From positions 1-64,000 of the forward strand of contig NZ_SADR02000025.1 of the NCBI RefSeq assembly GCF_004010325.2: a stretch of DNA of 64,000 nt, in the 5' to 3' direction. Within the stretch, counting starts at the first letter, position 1. Each line of letters starts with the position of its first letter. Source of the DNA: Mesorhizobium sp. M00.F.Ca.ET.216.01.1.1 (GTDB lineage: Bacteria > Pseudomonadota > Alphaproteobacteria > Rhizobiales > Rhizobiaceae). The notes beneath the pieces were generated by a model. It had not been told where the DNA came from, made no database searches, and saw only the letters and a list, made by a program, of their open reading frames with translations. The position numbers and the translations under genes were made by a program. Positions 52,354-60,935 of this stretch are shown in pieces.

Positions 52354-53357
52354 CAGATGCCTTTTGCCAGTTTCGCCACCACGTCGCGCACCGTGATGCC
52401 TTCAGCGCGGGCAGCGAAGGTCAGCGCCATACGGTGTTGCAGCACCGGCTCGGCCAGCGCGCGGATGTCGTCGACGGAGGGCGCCAGTCGACTGTCGTAG
52501 AGCGCCCGCGCCCGGGCGCATAGCATCAGCGCCTGGCTGGCGCGGGGGCCTGGGCCCCAGGCGACGTGTTTGTCGGTATCGGCATTGCCCCCGCCGGGGC
52601 GCGCCGAGCGCACCAGCTTGAGGATCGCCTCGACGACGCTTTCCGGCACCGGCATGCGGCGGATCAGTGTCTGGACCTCCTTCAGCCGCACCGGCTGCAG
52701 CACGTTTTCGGCCTTTGCATCCTCGATGCCGGTGGTTTCCAGAAGGATGCGGCGCTCCGCCTCGATTTGGGGGTAGAGGATGTCGACCTGCATCAGGAAG
52801 CGATCGAGCTGCGCTTCGGGCAAGGGATAGGTGCCTTCCTGCTCCAGCGGGTTCTGCGTCGCCAGCACATGGAACGGCGCCGGCAGATCATAACGGGCGC
52901 CGGCGATGGTGACGTGGTATTCCTGCATCGCCTGCAGCAGCGCCGACTGGGTACGCGGCGAAGCACGGTTGATCTCGTCGGCCATCAGCAGTTGCGCAAA
53001 GATCGGCCCTGAGATGAAGCGGAACGAGCGCTTTCCGAATTCGTCCTGCTCCATCACCTCGGAACCGAGAATGTCGGACGGCATCAGGTCGGGGGTGAAC
53101 TGGATGCGGCGGGAATTGAGACCGAGCACGACGCCCAGCGTATCGACAAGCTTGGTCTTGGCGAGGCCCGGCACGCCGACCAGCAGGGCATGGCCGCCGG
53201 CCAGCAGGGCCACCAGTGTACGCTCGACCACGCTTTCCTGGCCGAAGATGACACGGCCGACGCCGTTGCGGACCCTGGAAATATCGGCCAGGGCCTTTTC
53301 AGCCTCGGCGATCATGTCCTTTTCGCTTATCGGGCTTTCCTTGATCATCACGCTCAT
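52353..53357 (-). CDS. MoxR-family AAA ATPase
   Basis: The 334-aa ATPase has Walker A GVPGLAKTKLVDTLG and Walker B LLMADEINRASPRTQSALLQ. The sensor region ATQNPLEQEGTYPLPEAQLD and a C-terminal lid (ARPGGGNADTDKHVAWGPGP) follow. MoxR proteins act as chaperones that mature partner complexes, often with DUF58/VWA proteins. It leads the four-gene operon. The start is ATG 53357; a longer frame to 53399 adds unrelated residues. The promoter region is shared with the divergent DUF1285 gene. Confidence 0.92.
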   Translation of the reverse strand: MSVMIKESPISEKDMIAEAEKALADISRVRNGVGRVIFGQESVVERTLVALLAGGHALLVGVPGLAKTKLVDTLGVVLGLNSRRIQFTPDLMPSDILGSEVMEQDEFGKRSFRFISGPIFAQLLMADEINRASPRTQSALLQAMQEYHVTIAGARYDLPAPFHVLATQNPLEQEGTYPLPEAQLDRFLMQVDILYPQIEAERRILLETTGIEDAKAENVLQPVRLKEVQTLIRRMPVPESVVEAILKLVRSARPGGGNADTDKHVAWGPGPRASQALMLCARARALYDSRLAPSVDDIRALAEPVLQHRMALTFAARAEGITVRDVVAKLAKGI

Positions 53358-53504
53358 GCAGCATCGATCCTTATGGTTGGAAATACCGGCTTGCACCATT
53401 CAATGCCGCAGAATGCCGCGATTCGGCCTCGCATGGCGCCACTGAATGAACTTAAATCACAGTCTTAGGCTGACAAGCGGAACAACAGTGACTATTTCGT
53501 GACC

Positions 53505-54134
53505 ATGGCGGAACGCTCCGAAAATCGTGAAGAAGGCTTGACGTCCGCCACCGAGGCGCGCGGACTGGAGGCGCTGGTCTCCCGCGCGACGCGCGCCGGC
53601 AGGGGGGCGGCACCGGTGGAGCGCTGGAATCCCGACTTCTGCGGTGATCTCGACATGGAGATCAGGGCCGACGGCACCTGGTTCTATCTCGGCACGCCGA
53701 TCGGGCGAATGCCGCTGGTGCAACTGTTTTCCTCGGTGCTGCGCAAGGACGAAGACGGCAGGACATACCTGGTGACGCCGGTGGAACGGGTCGGCATTCG
53801 CGTCGCCGATGCACCCTTCATCGCCGTCGAGATGGACGTTTCCGGTACCGGCGCCAGGCAGGTCATCACCTTCCGCACCAATGTCGGCGATGTGGTCGAG
53901 GCCGGACCCGGCCACCCGCTGCGCTTCGTCGACGAAGAGGCGACCGGTGGCCTGAAGCCCTATGTACTGGTGCGCGGGCGGCTGGAGGCGCTGGTGGCAC
54001 GGCCGGTGATGTACGAGCTGGTCGGGCATGGCGAAGAGATCGTTGCCGGTGGCAGAAAGATGTTTGCCGTCCGCTCAAAGGGCGAGGTCTACCCGATCAT
54101 GCCGGTGGAAAAACTCAACCGGCTGAGTGCGTGA
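53505..54134 (+). CDS. DUF1285-domain protein
   Basis: The 209-aa protein shows the DUF1285 pattern: WNPDFCGDLDMEIRADGTWF, YLGTPIGRMPLVQLFSSVLR, then YLVTPVERVGIRVADAPF. The function is unknown. It is divergent from the MoxR operon across about 150 bp and is followed by a Nudix hydrolase gene with TGATG overlap. A GTG at 53499 could be used instead of this ATG. Confidence 0.82.
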   Translation: MAERSENREEGLTSATEARGLEALVSRATRAGRGAAPVERWNPDFCGDLDMEIRADGTWFYLGTPIGRMPLVQLFSSVLRKDEDGRTYLVTPVERVGIRVADAPFIAVEMDVSGTGARQVITFRTNVGDVVEAGPGHPLRFVDEEATGGLKPYVLVRGRLEALVARPVMYELVGHGEEIVAGGRKMFAVRSKGEVYPIMPVEKLNRLSA

Positions 54135-54766
54135 TGGACCAGATGACGCCGATGCCCTTTTCCGCCGCGGATTTTCGGGTGCGGGTTGCAGCACAGCCAC
54201 AAGCACATGCCGACGATGATTATGGCGACCACCGCTTCAATCCTGGTCATCCAAGGATGAAACTGGTGAAGATGCTGCGCAACGCCGCAGTGCTGATCCC
54301 GGTCGTCGATCACGGAGGCGAAGCGACGGTCCTGCTCACCAAGCGGGCTGAAAAGCTGCGCAACCATTCCGGCCAGGTGGCTTTCCCGGGCGGTACGATC
54401 GATCCGACCGATCCCAGCCCCGAGGCTGCGGCACTGCGCGAAACCTTCGAGGAGATCGGCCTCGACGAGAGCCGCGTCGAGACCATCGGCCGAATGCCCG
54501 ACTATGTCTCAGGCAGCGGCTATCGCATCGCCCCCGTGCTTGGAATCATGCAACCTGGTTTTTCATTGACGCTCAATTCCGAGGAGGTCGATGCCGCCTT
54601 TGAAGTGCCGCTGCGTTTCCTGATGGATCCGGCTAACCACAGCCGCGACAGCCGCATGTGGAATGACATCGAATGGTTCTTCTACGAGATGCCCTATGGC
54701 GGCCAGCGTATATGGGGGGTCACCGCCGGCATCATCCGCACGCTCTATGAAAGGCTCTATAGGTGA
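54134..54766 (+). CDS. Nudix-family CoA pyrophosphatase-like hydrolase
   Basis: The 210-aa product has the Nudix box GGTIDPTDPSPEAAALRETF continuing EEIGLDES. The UPF0035-like upstream segment LLTKRAEKLRNHSGQVAFPG, typical of CoA/NADH pyrophosphatases, is also present. It would hydrolyse the diphosphate bond of CoA or a related nucleotide in a metal-dependent way. It is translationally coupled to the DUF1285 gene and overlaps the start of the CCA-transferase gene (GTGA). Confidence 0.88.
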   Translation: MDQMTPMPFSAADFRVRVAAQPQAHADDDYGDHRFNPGHPRMKLVKMLRNAAVLIPVVDHGGEATVLLTKRAEKLRNHSGQVAFPGGTIDPTDPSPEAAALRETFEEIGLDESRVETIGRMPDYVSGSGYRIAPVLGIMQPGFSLTLNSEEVDAAFEVPLRFLMDPANHSRDSRMWNDIEWFFYEMPYGGQRIWGVTAGIIRTLYERLYR

Positions 54767-56046
54767 GCACGCGGGACGTAAGCAGTCGGGCATCGCTGGC
54801 GGGCAGGGCCGCCTGGCTTGGCGAAAAGCAGCTGCAGCGCCTGCTCGCCGCATTGACGGATGGCGGCGAAGAGGCGCGTGTCGCCGGCGGCGCAGTGCGC
54901 AACGCACTGATCGGCCAGCCGGTTGCCGACATCGACATCGCCACCACGACCGTGCCCGAGGAAACCATCCGCCGCGCCGAGGCGGCGGGCTTCAAGGCGG
55001 TGCCGACCGGCATCGAGCACGGCACCATCACCGTGGTCGCCAGCGGCAGGGCTTATGAGGTCACCACGCTGCGCTCCGACATCGAGACCGACGGGCGGCG
55101 GGCAAAGGTGTCGTTCGGGCGCGACTGGAATGCCGATGCGGAGCGGCGCGATTTCACCATCAACGCGCTCTATGCCGAGGCAGACGGCACGATCGTCGAC
55201 CTGGTCGGCGGCATCGCCGACATCGAATCGTGCCGGCTGCGCTTCATCGGCGACGCGGAAGCGCGCATCCGCGAGGATTATCTGCGCATCCTGCGTTTCT
55301 TTCGCTTTTTCGCCTGGTACGGCGATGGACGGCCGGATGCCGACGGGCTGAAAGCCTGTGCCCGGCTGAAGGAAGGGCTGGACCAGCTCTCGGCCGAGCG
55401 CGTCTGGTCCGAACTGAAGAAGCTTTTGTCGGCCCCCGACCCGTCGCGCGCCTTGCTGTGGATGCGCCAGGCCGGCGTTTTGACCAGCGTTTTGCCGGAA
55501 AGCGAGAAATGGGGCATCGATGCCATTCACGGGTTGACCAGGACCGAGAAGGAACTGGACTGGGCGCCGGATCCGTTGCTCAGGCTGGAAGCAATCGTTC
55601 CGCCGGATGCTGCGCGGATGAAGACGCTCGCCGACAGGCTGAAATTCTCCATCGGCGAGGCAAACCGCCTGCGGCACTGGGCGCTGACGGACACTGTCGA
55701 AGCCAAGGCGAGCGAGGGGGAACTGGCGAAAAAGCTTTATCTCGGTAATCGGCAAGGCATTATCGATCGCTTGCGGCTTTCGCTCGCTTCGGCACGGGCG
55801 CGCGCCGTCGAGAACAACGATGCGCTGCTTGAAGCCGGCGGCTTTTCGCGCCTGCTTGCCTTCGCTCTGAAATGGGAAAAGCCAGTGTTTCCGATCAAAG
55901 GTGCCGATCTGGCCCGCCTCGGCGCGTCGCCGGGACCGAAGCTTGGCGCCGTCCTGAAAAACCTCGAAAGGGAGTGGATCGAGTCCGGCTTTACGCTCGA
56001 TCGCGACGCGCTCATCACGCGCGCCGCGGAGATGCTTGAAACTTAG
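54763..56046 (+). CDS. CCA tRNA nucleotidyltransferase / poly(A) polymerase family
   Basis: The 427-aa enzyme has the class II nucleotidyltransferase landmarks: RVAGGAVRNALIGQP with the metal-binding DIDIATT pair, the RRDFTINALYAE motif, and the flexible-loop EDYLRILRFFRFFAWY. It completes or repairs the CCA end of tRNA; some alphaproteobacterial relatives also act on poly(A). Translation starts at GTG 54763, four bases before the Nudix stop ends. That is the only start giving the full N-terminal helix. Confidence 0.9.
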   Translation: MSTRDVSSRASLAGRAAWLGEKQLQRLLAALTDGGEEARVAGGAVRNALIGQPVADIDIATTTVPEETIRRAEAAGFKAVPTGIEHGTITVVASGRAYEVTTLRSDIETDGRRAKVSFGRDWNADAERRDFTINALYAEADGTIVDLVGGIADIESCRLRFIGDAEARIREDYLRILRFFRFFAWYGDGRPDADGLKACARLKEGLDQLSAERVWSELKKLLSAPDPSRALLWMRQAGVLTSVLPESEKWGIDAIHGLTRTEKELDWAPDPLLRLEAIVPPDAARMKTLADRLKFSIGEANRLRHWALTDTVEAKASEGELAKKLYLGNRQGIIDRLRLSLASARARAVENNDALLEAGGFSRLLAFALKWEKPVFPIKGADLARLGASPGPKLGAVLKNLEREWIESGFTLDRDALITRAAEMLET

Positions 56047-56146
56047 AGCCTAGCTTGGCGGCTGCGCCGCAGCTTGGCGCCGCCAATCAAATGCTACCCA
56101 TTTGGAGCACAACCGAGGCGACGGCTTCGGCGGGCGAAAGCGCTGC

Positions 56147-57124
56147 TCACCTGATCGATACAGGAGCCAGGGCGCGCGAAAGGCTTGCCTCGCCCTTGCC
56201 GTAGACGGAGGCATTGTAGTTGACCAGCGTGTCGGTACGAGCCGTGTTGAGGAGATCGTTGGTGATCTGGGTCGGCGTCGCTTTGGTGAATTTGCTGCCG
56301 ATGACCGCGGCGTATCCAGAAATGATCGGCGCGGCGAAAGAGGTGCCATAAAGGCCTGTCTTGTCTCCCTCAACACCAACCACGAGGAAGTGGCTCTGCA
56401 CGAGCGGGTCGGAGCCAGCGTAGTTGGAGTACCAGGCAAGCTGGGCCGGGGTCGACGTTGTGCCGTTTGTGGCCAGCGCGCCGACGAAGATCGCTGACGC
56501 TTTGCCAATCAGGGCGAGGTCGAGATAGTCCTGCCGACCGCCCGTGACACCGCCTACGGCGACCGAGTCGTTGCCGGCTGCCTTCGAGACGACGGCTGAC
56601 CCCTTGCCGGCGTAGGAGATGATCGAGGCCTCCTCCGCGCTCCACCCGATCTGGCTCACGTTGTAGCCCTGGGTGGCGTACATACCGTAGCTCAGGTTGA
56701 GCACGTTCAGACCCCTCGCCAGCCTGACGGCTGAGCTGGTTGAGAAGTCCTTCGATTTGATGGTTGCCGAGGGCGCAATCATGCTGGCTTCCTCGCGGGT
56801 CCACTCACCGTGCCGCTGGTACTGCACCCCGACGCCGAAATTGCCGGAGAAGCGCGACGAGCTGCTGAAGTCGTCGACGACGGTGATCGTGGCGCCCTTG
56901 CCCTTGTAGCCCGCGGCCCATGCGGCGCCAACATCGGGGCTCATCCAGCTTTGTACCGCTTGCGTCGTCCGTGCGGCCGGGATCTTCGCACTCACGCATA
57001 TGGACCCGCCGCCGTGGCAAAGCGCGGCCATCTCATCCGCGTCGAGGGCTTCTTGCGCCGACGCGATCGGCGCCGAGAGGATGGCGAGGGCGGCGAGGCC
57101 GAATTTCCAGCGACTACCTGACAT
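56147..57124 (-). CDS. Secreted S8-family subtilisin-like serine peptidase
   Basis: The 325-aa product has a signal peptide (FGLAALAILSAPIASAQEA). The S8 triad lies in ATITVVDDFSSSSRF, in QYQRHGEWTREEASMIAPSA (His) and in YGTSFAAPIISGYAAVI (Ser), with an oxyanion Asn in SKAAGNDSVAVGG. It has no C-terminal beta-barrel, unlike autotransporter subtilases. The His lies in an unusual RHGEW context, so activity is probable but not certain. The start is ATG 57124; a longer frame to 57193 adds a basic extension. A small possible outer-membrane protein gene lies 85 bp upstream. Confidence 0.8.
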   Translation of the reverse strand: MSGSRWKFGLAALAILSAPIASAQEALDADEMAALCHGGGSICVSAKIPAARTTQAVQSWMSPDVGAAWAAGYKGKGATITVVDDFSSSSRFSGNFGVGVQYQRHGEWTREEASMIAPSATIKSKDFSTSSAVRLARGLNVLNLSYGMYATQGYNVSQIGWSAEEASIISYAGKGSAVVSKAAGNDSVAVGGVTGGRQDYLDLALIGKASAIFVGALATNGTTSTPAQLAWYSNYAGSDPLVQSHFLVVGVEGDKTGLYGTSFAAPIISGYAAVIGSKFTKATPTQITNDLLNTARTDTLVNYNASVYGKGEASLSRALAPVSIR

Positions 57125-57209
57125 GTTCTTACTCCGGTCAAACAAGAAATAGGACGACAATCGCGGACTTCGGGAGCGAGATGACTTTTTCATTTGGGCC
57201 CCTCAGCGA

Positions 57210-57788
57210 TCAGAAAGTAACACGGTAATTCAGCCAGAGATGCATGCTCTCCGGTTTAGCGTTAACCAGATATTTCAGGGTTTCCTCCGGTGCCATGTCA
57301 GTGGCCGCGAGCCGACAGTTGACGCTGTAGATGCCCAGATCCCCATAGTTGGCTACGCACGGCTTTTCAGTGAGGTTTCCACCGATTGTCGAGGTTAGCG
57401 AGAAGGATAGGGTACTTTTCGGAGTCGGATGCGTCTGCGTGAGGAAGCCCAGCTTGAGGCTTGGCTCGACGCTGTACTTTTCGCCCTTCTCTCCGGTCCC
57501 AAACCCCCACAGGATACCAGTGTTTTCCGTCAGCTGGGTGAGCAGGTCGACGTGGAGGTCGAGCCAGTTCGTATGGTACCATTGGTTGAACGATACCCAG
57601 CTTCCATTCTGTAGTTCATAGCCGCCGTCGCCGAGGCTTCTCGCGCGGTCGCTAAGCGGTGACCCCTGATGGATGTCGACCAGCGAAGTCGTAATATCCT
57701 GGGCAGTCGCTGGAGACGTGCCGAGGCAAGCAGACAGCAGGAGCGCCGTCGTACGGGAACCGCCTCGATTGCCAGACCTTTCGCGCAT
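57210..57788 (-). CDS. Exported protein, possible small outer-membrane beta-barrel, upstream of the S8 peptidase
   Basis: The 192-aa product has a signal peptide (cleavage near SPATAQD). Its alternating hydrophobic and polar strands end in LWLNYRVTF, with the C-terminal Phe typical of outer-membrane barrels. Cys in KPCVANYG and VNCRLAATD may bond. No family was recognised. It may hold or export the S8 peptidase encoded 85 bp downstream, but this is inference. Confidence 0.5.
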   Translation of the reverse strand: MRERSGNRGGSRTTALLLSACLGTSPATAQDITTSLVDIHQGSPLSDRARSLGDGGYELQNGSWVSFNQWYHTNWLDLHVDLLTQLTENTGILWGFGTGEKGEKYSVEPSLKLGFLTQTHPTPKSTLSFSLTSTIGGNLTEKPCVANYGDLGIYSVNCRLAATDMAPEETLKYLVNAKPESMHLWLNYRVTF

Positions 57789-58085
57789 GCGCGAACACCT
57801 CGCCCCACCCCTTCCGGACCAGCGTCTGGTGGCGACGGCTTCTCGGGCAGCCGCCTGTGACCGGATTATCTGCCCGATAGTGGCATGAGTACCGTTACCA
57901 CGGGGTTATCCAAGTTGACGCGAATATAAGTTTTTGATTGAAAACGGTGGGTGGGAATTTGTGCTATCGACAAGCGAATCCTCTGGCCGGCAAGCGGAGC
58001 GGGATGCATCCGGATGATGGCATCCCGTTCTCTCTGGTTAGCCGTGTTGTGCGAGTTCCGTGATTTGACCTGGCTGCAAAGGCTT
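57789..58085. other. 297-bp gap, AT-rich in part
   Basis: The gap includes an A/T-rich stretch near 57913-57935 (GCGAATATAAGTTTTTGATT). No credible gene or named element was seen. It is probably the promoter region for the outer-membrane-like protein on the minus strand. Confidence 0.45.
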
Positions 58086-58271
58086 TCACGCGGCGTCGCG
58101 GGTCTTTTCGATACGCGAGCGGATCGCTTCGATCATCGTCTCACGGATGATCGTCTCGCCATGCGTCTCGCGCATATGCTCGACGGCACGACGCATGACT
58201 TCGGCCTCCTCTTCGGCGCGCGTATGCCAGTCACAGCCCGGGACAAGCGACCCGCAGTGGAATTCCTTCAT
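58086..58271 (-). CDS. DUF1059-domain small protein
   Basis: The 61-aa protein has the DUF1059 Cys motif near the start (FHCGSLVPGCDWHT) and the ending helices (MRRAVEHMRETHGETIIRE). Cys and His residues may bind a metal. Function is unknown. It is a single gene between the S8-peptidase unit and the DUF1344 gene. Confidence 0.78.
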   Translation of the reverse strand: MKEFHCGSLVPGCDWHTRAEEEAEVMRRAVEHMRETHGETIIRETMIEAIRSRIEKTRDAA

Positions 58272-58340
58272 CGGATTTCTCCTTTTCCTCCTTGGAGCCT
58301 GCGCACCTGCTCTGATGCGTAAGCTCCAACACTTGATCGC

Positions 58341-58380
58341 ACACGATCCTTTTTCGAAACCGGCCTCGGTTTCGGGTCAT
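58341..58380. repeat. Rhizobial-type intergenic palindrome
   Basis: CGAAACCG (58355-58362) and CGGTTTCG (58367-58374) with a GCCT loop form an exact short stem within a longer repeat-like stretch. It is similar in style to the palindrome at 535-584 (both carry AAACCGG). Confidence 0.55.
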
Positions 58381-58450
58381 GCACTGGCGAGCAAGCATAA
58401 CACGACTGAACGGTTTTGGTTGCCGCCAGAAAGCCAGCCAGGACCAAAAA

Positions 58451-58472
58451 GGCGGAGCATCGCTGCTCCGCC
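58451..58472 (-). terminator. Terminator of the DUF1344 gene
   Basis: GGCGGAGCA and TGCTCCGCC form a perfect 9-bp stem with a TCGC loop. On the minus strand the stem is followed by TTTTT, so it is a good rho-independent terminator. A second 10-bp stem (GGAGCAAGAC/GTCTTGCTCC) lies upstream at 58488-58520. Confidence 0.8.
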
Positions 58473-58533
58473 CTCTTACGCTACCCCGGAGCAAGACCAG
58501 ACATAACCTCGTCTTGCTCCAGCGGGCAGGCCA

Positions 58534-58794
58534 TCACTTCTCGATCTTGACTGCTTCAGCAATTTTTTTCTTGCCGCCCATGTCCCACGAAACGCGGACC
58601 TTTTCGCCGACCTTCAGGCCAGGATCCTTGAAGGTCTTGGGCAGCGTAAAAGTAGATCCGTCATCCAGAACGAGGCTAAGCGCCGTCGCGTCGAAAGTCT
58701 TGATTGTGCCGGTGGTGTGCTTGACAGCGGCAAACGCAACCGAACCGGAAGCGAGAAGAGCGGCGGCCGCGGCCGAAACAATGAGTTTGCGCAT
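58534..58794 (-). CDS. DUF1344-domain small exported protein
   Basis: The 86-aa protein has a signal peptide (MRKLIVSAAAAALLASGSVA) and a small OB-like domain: TGTIKTFDATALSLVLDDGS, then KTFKDPGLKVGEKVRVSWD. DUF1344 proteins of rhizobia are of unknown function. The start at 58794 is the only one giving a proper signal; a longer frame begins at 58989. Two hairpins follow, one with a T-tract. Confidence 0.82.
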   Translation of the reverse strand: MRKLIVSAAAAALLASGSVAFAAVKHTTGTIKTFDATALSLVLDDGSTFTLPKTFKDPGLKVGEKVRVSWDMGGKKKIAEAVKIEK

Positions 58795-59039
58795 GGTAAA
58801 GTACTCCTGGGAAAAAGCGGGGCATCCGCTTGGGAAGATACCCGCGCGGTCATGGGCCGTCCGGTTGCGTCGAGTCGCGATTCGCGGGCGAACCGCCGGC
58901 GCTTCCCGACCCGGAGACGACAAATAACCCAATTTTTTCAATTGGATATTAGACGAAAAAGATATTCTGTGCGCCACATTCGACGCCAAGATTAGACGAA
59001 TGGGACGCGAATGCGGCTCACGCGCCGCTCACCGATATT

Positions 59040-59975
59040 TTACGGCCATTTTACCTCCGGCGGCAGGCTGGAGAGGATCGAGGCGACATTGCCGCCGGTC
59101 TTCAGGCCGAAGATGGTGCCGCGATCGTGAAGCAAGTTGAATTCGACGTAGCGGCCACGGCGTATCAGCTGTTCTTCGCGGTCGCCGTCGGTCCAGTTTT
59201 CGTTGAAGTTGGCCCGAACCAGATGCCCATAGACGACGAGGAAGGAGCGCCCGACATCCTGGACGAAATTGAAATCGGCGTTCCAGCCACCCTTGTCCTC
59301 GCTCGAATGCAGCCAGTCGAAAAAGATGCCGCCGATGCCGCGCGGCTCGTTGCGGTGCGGCAGATAGAAATACTCATCGCACCAGGCCTTGAATTTCGCG
59401 TAGTCGGCAACCGCTGCGTTCTTCTCGCAGGCGAATTGCATGGCCCGGTGAAAGGCTATTGTGTCGGGGTCGTCCTGGACGCGGCGGCGGCCGAGCACCG
59501 GCGTCAGGTCGGCGCCGCCGCCGAACCACTGGCGCGAGGTGACGACCATGCGGGTGTTCATGTGCACGGCCGGCACGTTGGGGTTCCACGGATGCGCGAT
59601 CAGCGAAATGCCGCTCGCCCAGAAGCTCGGGTCTTCCTCGGCGCCCGGCATCTGCTTCCTGAATTCCGGCGAGAACTCGCCGTAGACCGTCGAGGTATGG
59701 ACGCCGACCTTCTCGAAGACACGGCCATGCATCATCGACATGATACCGCCGCCGCCCTTGCCGGCCTCGCGCTCCCACGGCGTCTTTTCGAAGCGGCCGG
59801 GCGACCATGAGGCCTGCGGCCCCTGCAGGTCCTGTTCGATCTGCTGGAAGGTGGCGCAGATGCGCTCGCGCAACGTCTCGAACCATAGCCGCGCCTTCAT
59901 CTTCTTCTGTTCGACGTCGGACGGTAGTCCCACCGGTATTTCGGGTCGTTCCAAATGCTGTCTCCAGTCGGGCAT
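59040..59975 (-). CDS. hemF: Oxygen-dependent coproporphyrinogen III oxidase
   Basis: The 311-aa haem-biosynthesis enzyme converts coproporphyrinogen III to protoporphyrinogen IX with oxygen. Family-defining stretches are intact: GGGGIMSMMHGRVFEKVGVH, NTRMVVTSRQWFGGGADLTP, NEPRGIGGIFFDWL and GRYVEFNLLHDRGTIFGL. Length is normal. A small 18-bp palindrome at 60009-60026 lies in the gap with the divergent small gene. Confidence 0.95.
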   Translation of the reverse strand: MPDWRQHLERPEIPVGLPSDVEQKKMKARLWFETLRERICATFQQIEQDLQGPQASWSPGRFEKTPWEREAGKGGGGIMSMMHGRVFEKVGVHTSTVYGEFSPEFRKQMPGAEEDPSFWASGISLIAHPWNPNVPAVHMNTRMVVTSRQWFGGGADLTPVLGRRRVQDDPDTIAFHRAMQFACEKNAAVADYAKFKAWCDEYFYLPHRNEPRGIGGIFFDWLHSSEDKGGWNADFNFVQDVGRSFLVVYGHLVRANFNENWTDGDREEQLIRRGRYVEFNLLHDRGTIFGLKTGGNVASILSSLPPEVKWP

Positions 59976-60008
59976 GCCCGATAAATGACTCGTCTTTTCC
60001 GGGCGCGA

Positions 60009-60026
60009 TCCCTAATCTCTTAGGGA
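60009..60026. promoter_or_regulatory. Perfect palindrome in the hemF upstream region
   Basis: TCCCTAATCTCTTAGGGA has exact 7-bp arms with a four-base centre, 34 bp upstream of hemF. It lies between hemF and a divergent small gene. It may be an operator or a hairpin. It does not match the Fnr box. Confidence 0.35.
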
Positions 60027-60064
60027 CAAGGGTCAAGTGTCATCAAGGTGCAAGGAGTTCTTTC

Positions 60065-60322
60065 GTGCGCACCCCGGCAAGACCGCCGCTGGATGGGCTG
60101 AAGAAAAGGCTCGATCGTTCGCGCGCCGAGCGCGAGCGCATGCCGCGCGACGGGTTCCTGCGCGAGACCTTCGTGCTGCCGCGCTCCGATGCGCGCCTCA
60201 AGGCGAAGGAATGGTTCGAGCGCTTCCCCAAGCAGGCCTACTGGACCGAGATCGAGAGCTGGTTCGAGCGGCCGGGCGACGTCATCGAATTCACGATCCG
60301 CAGATTGCCGGCGGCGGATTAA
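60065..60322 (+). CDS. Small conserved-looking protein of unknown function
   Basis: The 85-aa basic protein starts at GTG 60065, seven bases after AAGGAG (60052-60057). It reads VRTPARPPLDGLKKRLDRSR early and ends FERPGDVIEFTIRRLPAAD. It has no signal or membrane segment. It is divergent from hemF and its stop overlaps the SoxR stop by four bases. The ribosome site and good coding look support a real gene; no function is known to me. Confidence 0.6.
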   Translation: MRTPARPPLDGLKKRLDRSRAERERMPRDGFLRETFVLPRSDARLKAKEWFERFPKQAYWTEIESWFERPGDVIEFTIRRLPAAD

Positions 60323-60765
60323 CGCTCGACCAACAACCGCCTCGCTCCCGGCCCTTGGGCGCTCAAGTGGTCCTCCCGGTTCCGCAGCGGACACTTGTCG
60401 ATCGACATGCAGCCGCATCCGATGCAGTCGGTGAGCCCGTCACGCAGCTTCTTCAATTGAGCAATCTTTTGATCGAGCCCGTCGCGCCAGGCCGTTGAAA
60501 GCAGATTCCAGTCCTCGCGTGTCGGCGTGCGGCCTTCAGGCAATGATTGAAGCGCGGCGCCGATCTCGGCCAGCGAGATGCCGACCTCCTGAGCGACCTT
60601 GATGATCGCCACCCGTCTCAGCACGTCGCGGCCATAGCGCCGCTGATTGCCTAATGTGCGGTGACTGCGGATCAGCCCGCGCGCCTCGTAGAAATGCAGC
60701 GCCGATACCGCAACGCCGCTGCGCATGGCCACCTGGCCGACCGTCAATTCCGTCACCGCAGCCAT
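60319..60765 (-). CDS. soxR: Redox-sensitive MerR-family regulator SoxR
   Basis: The 148-aa regulator has the MerR winged helix (LTVGQVAMRSGVAVSALHFY) and the dimer helix. The [2Fe-2S] cluster motif CIGCGCMSIDKC is near residue 114, with the C-x2-C-x-C-x5-C spacing of SoxR. Oxidation of the cluster by redox-cycling drugs activates promoters with a distorted spacer. A close match to its operator lies just upstream (60785-60802). No obvious target gene lies divergently. Confidence 0.93.
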   Translation of the reverse strand: MAAVTELTVGQVAMRSGVAVSALHFYEARGLIRSHRTLGNQRRYGRDVLRRVAIIKVAQEVGISLAEIGAALQSLPEGRTPTREDWNLLSTAWRDGLDQKIAQLKKLRDGLTDCIGCGCMSIDKCPLRNREDHLSAQGPGARRLLVER

Positions 60766-60784
60766 TTTCAGATTTTCCGCTTGA

Positions 60785-60802
60785 CCTCAAGTTAAGTTGA
60801 GC
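60785..60802 (+). promoter_or_regulatory. SoxR operator with a plus-strand promoter
   Basis: CCTCAAGTTAAGTTGAGC agrees with the SoxR box CCTCAAGTTAACTTGAGG at 16 of 18 positions. It directly follows a -35-like TTGACC (60781-60786), as in soxS-type promoters. A plus-strand transcript from it would run antisense into trmL. Confidence 0.7.
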
Positions 60803-60935
60803 TTGTAGCAAGAAATCCTGGATAGGCAAGCCGCAGGAGAAGGCGATGTGCGCCTGGGTGAGAGTTACGAGCGAGGGCACAGTTGTCAGTGGGGATAAGG
60901 CTGTGAGCGCCACACCCGCCGACAGCACGCAAATC

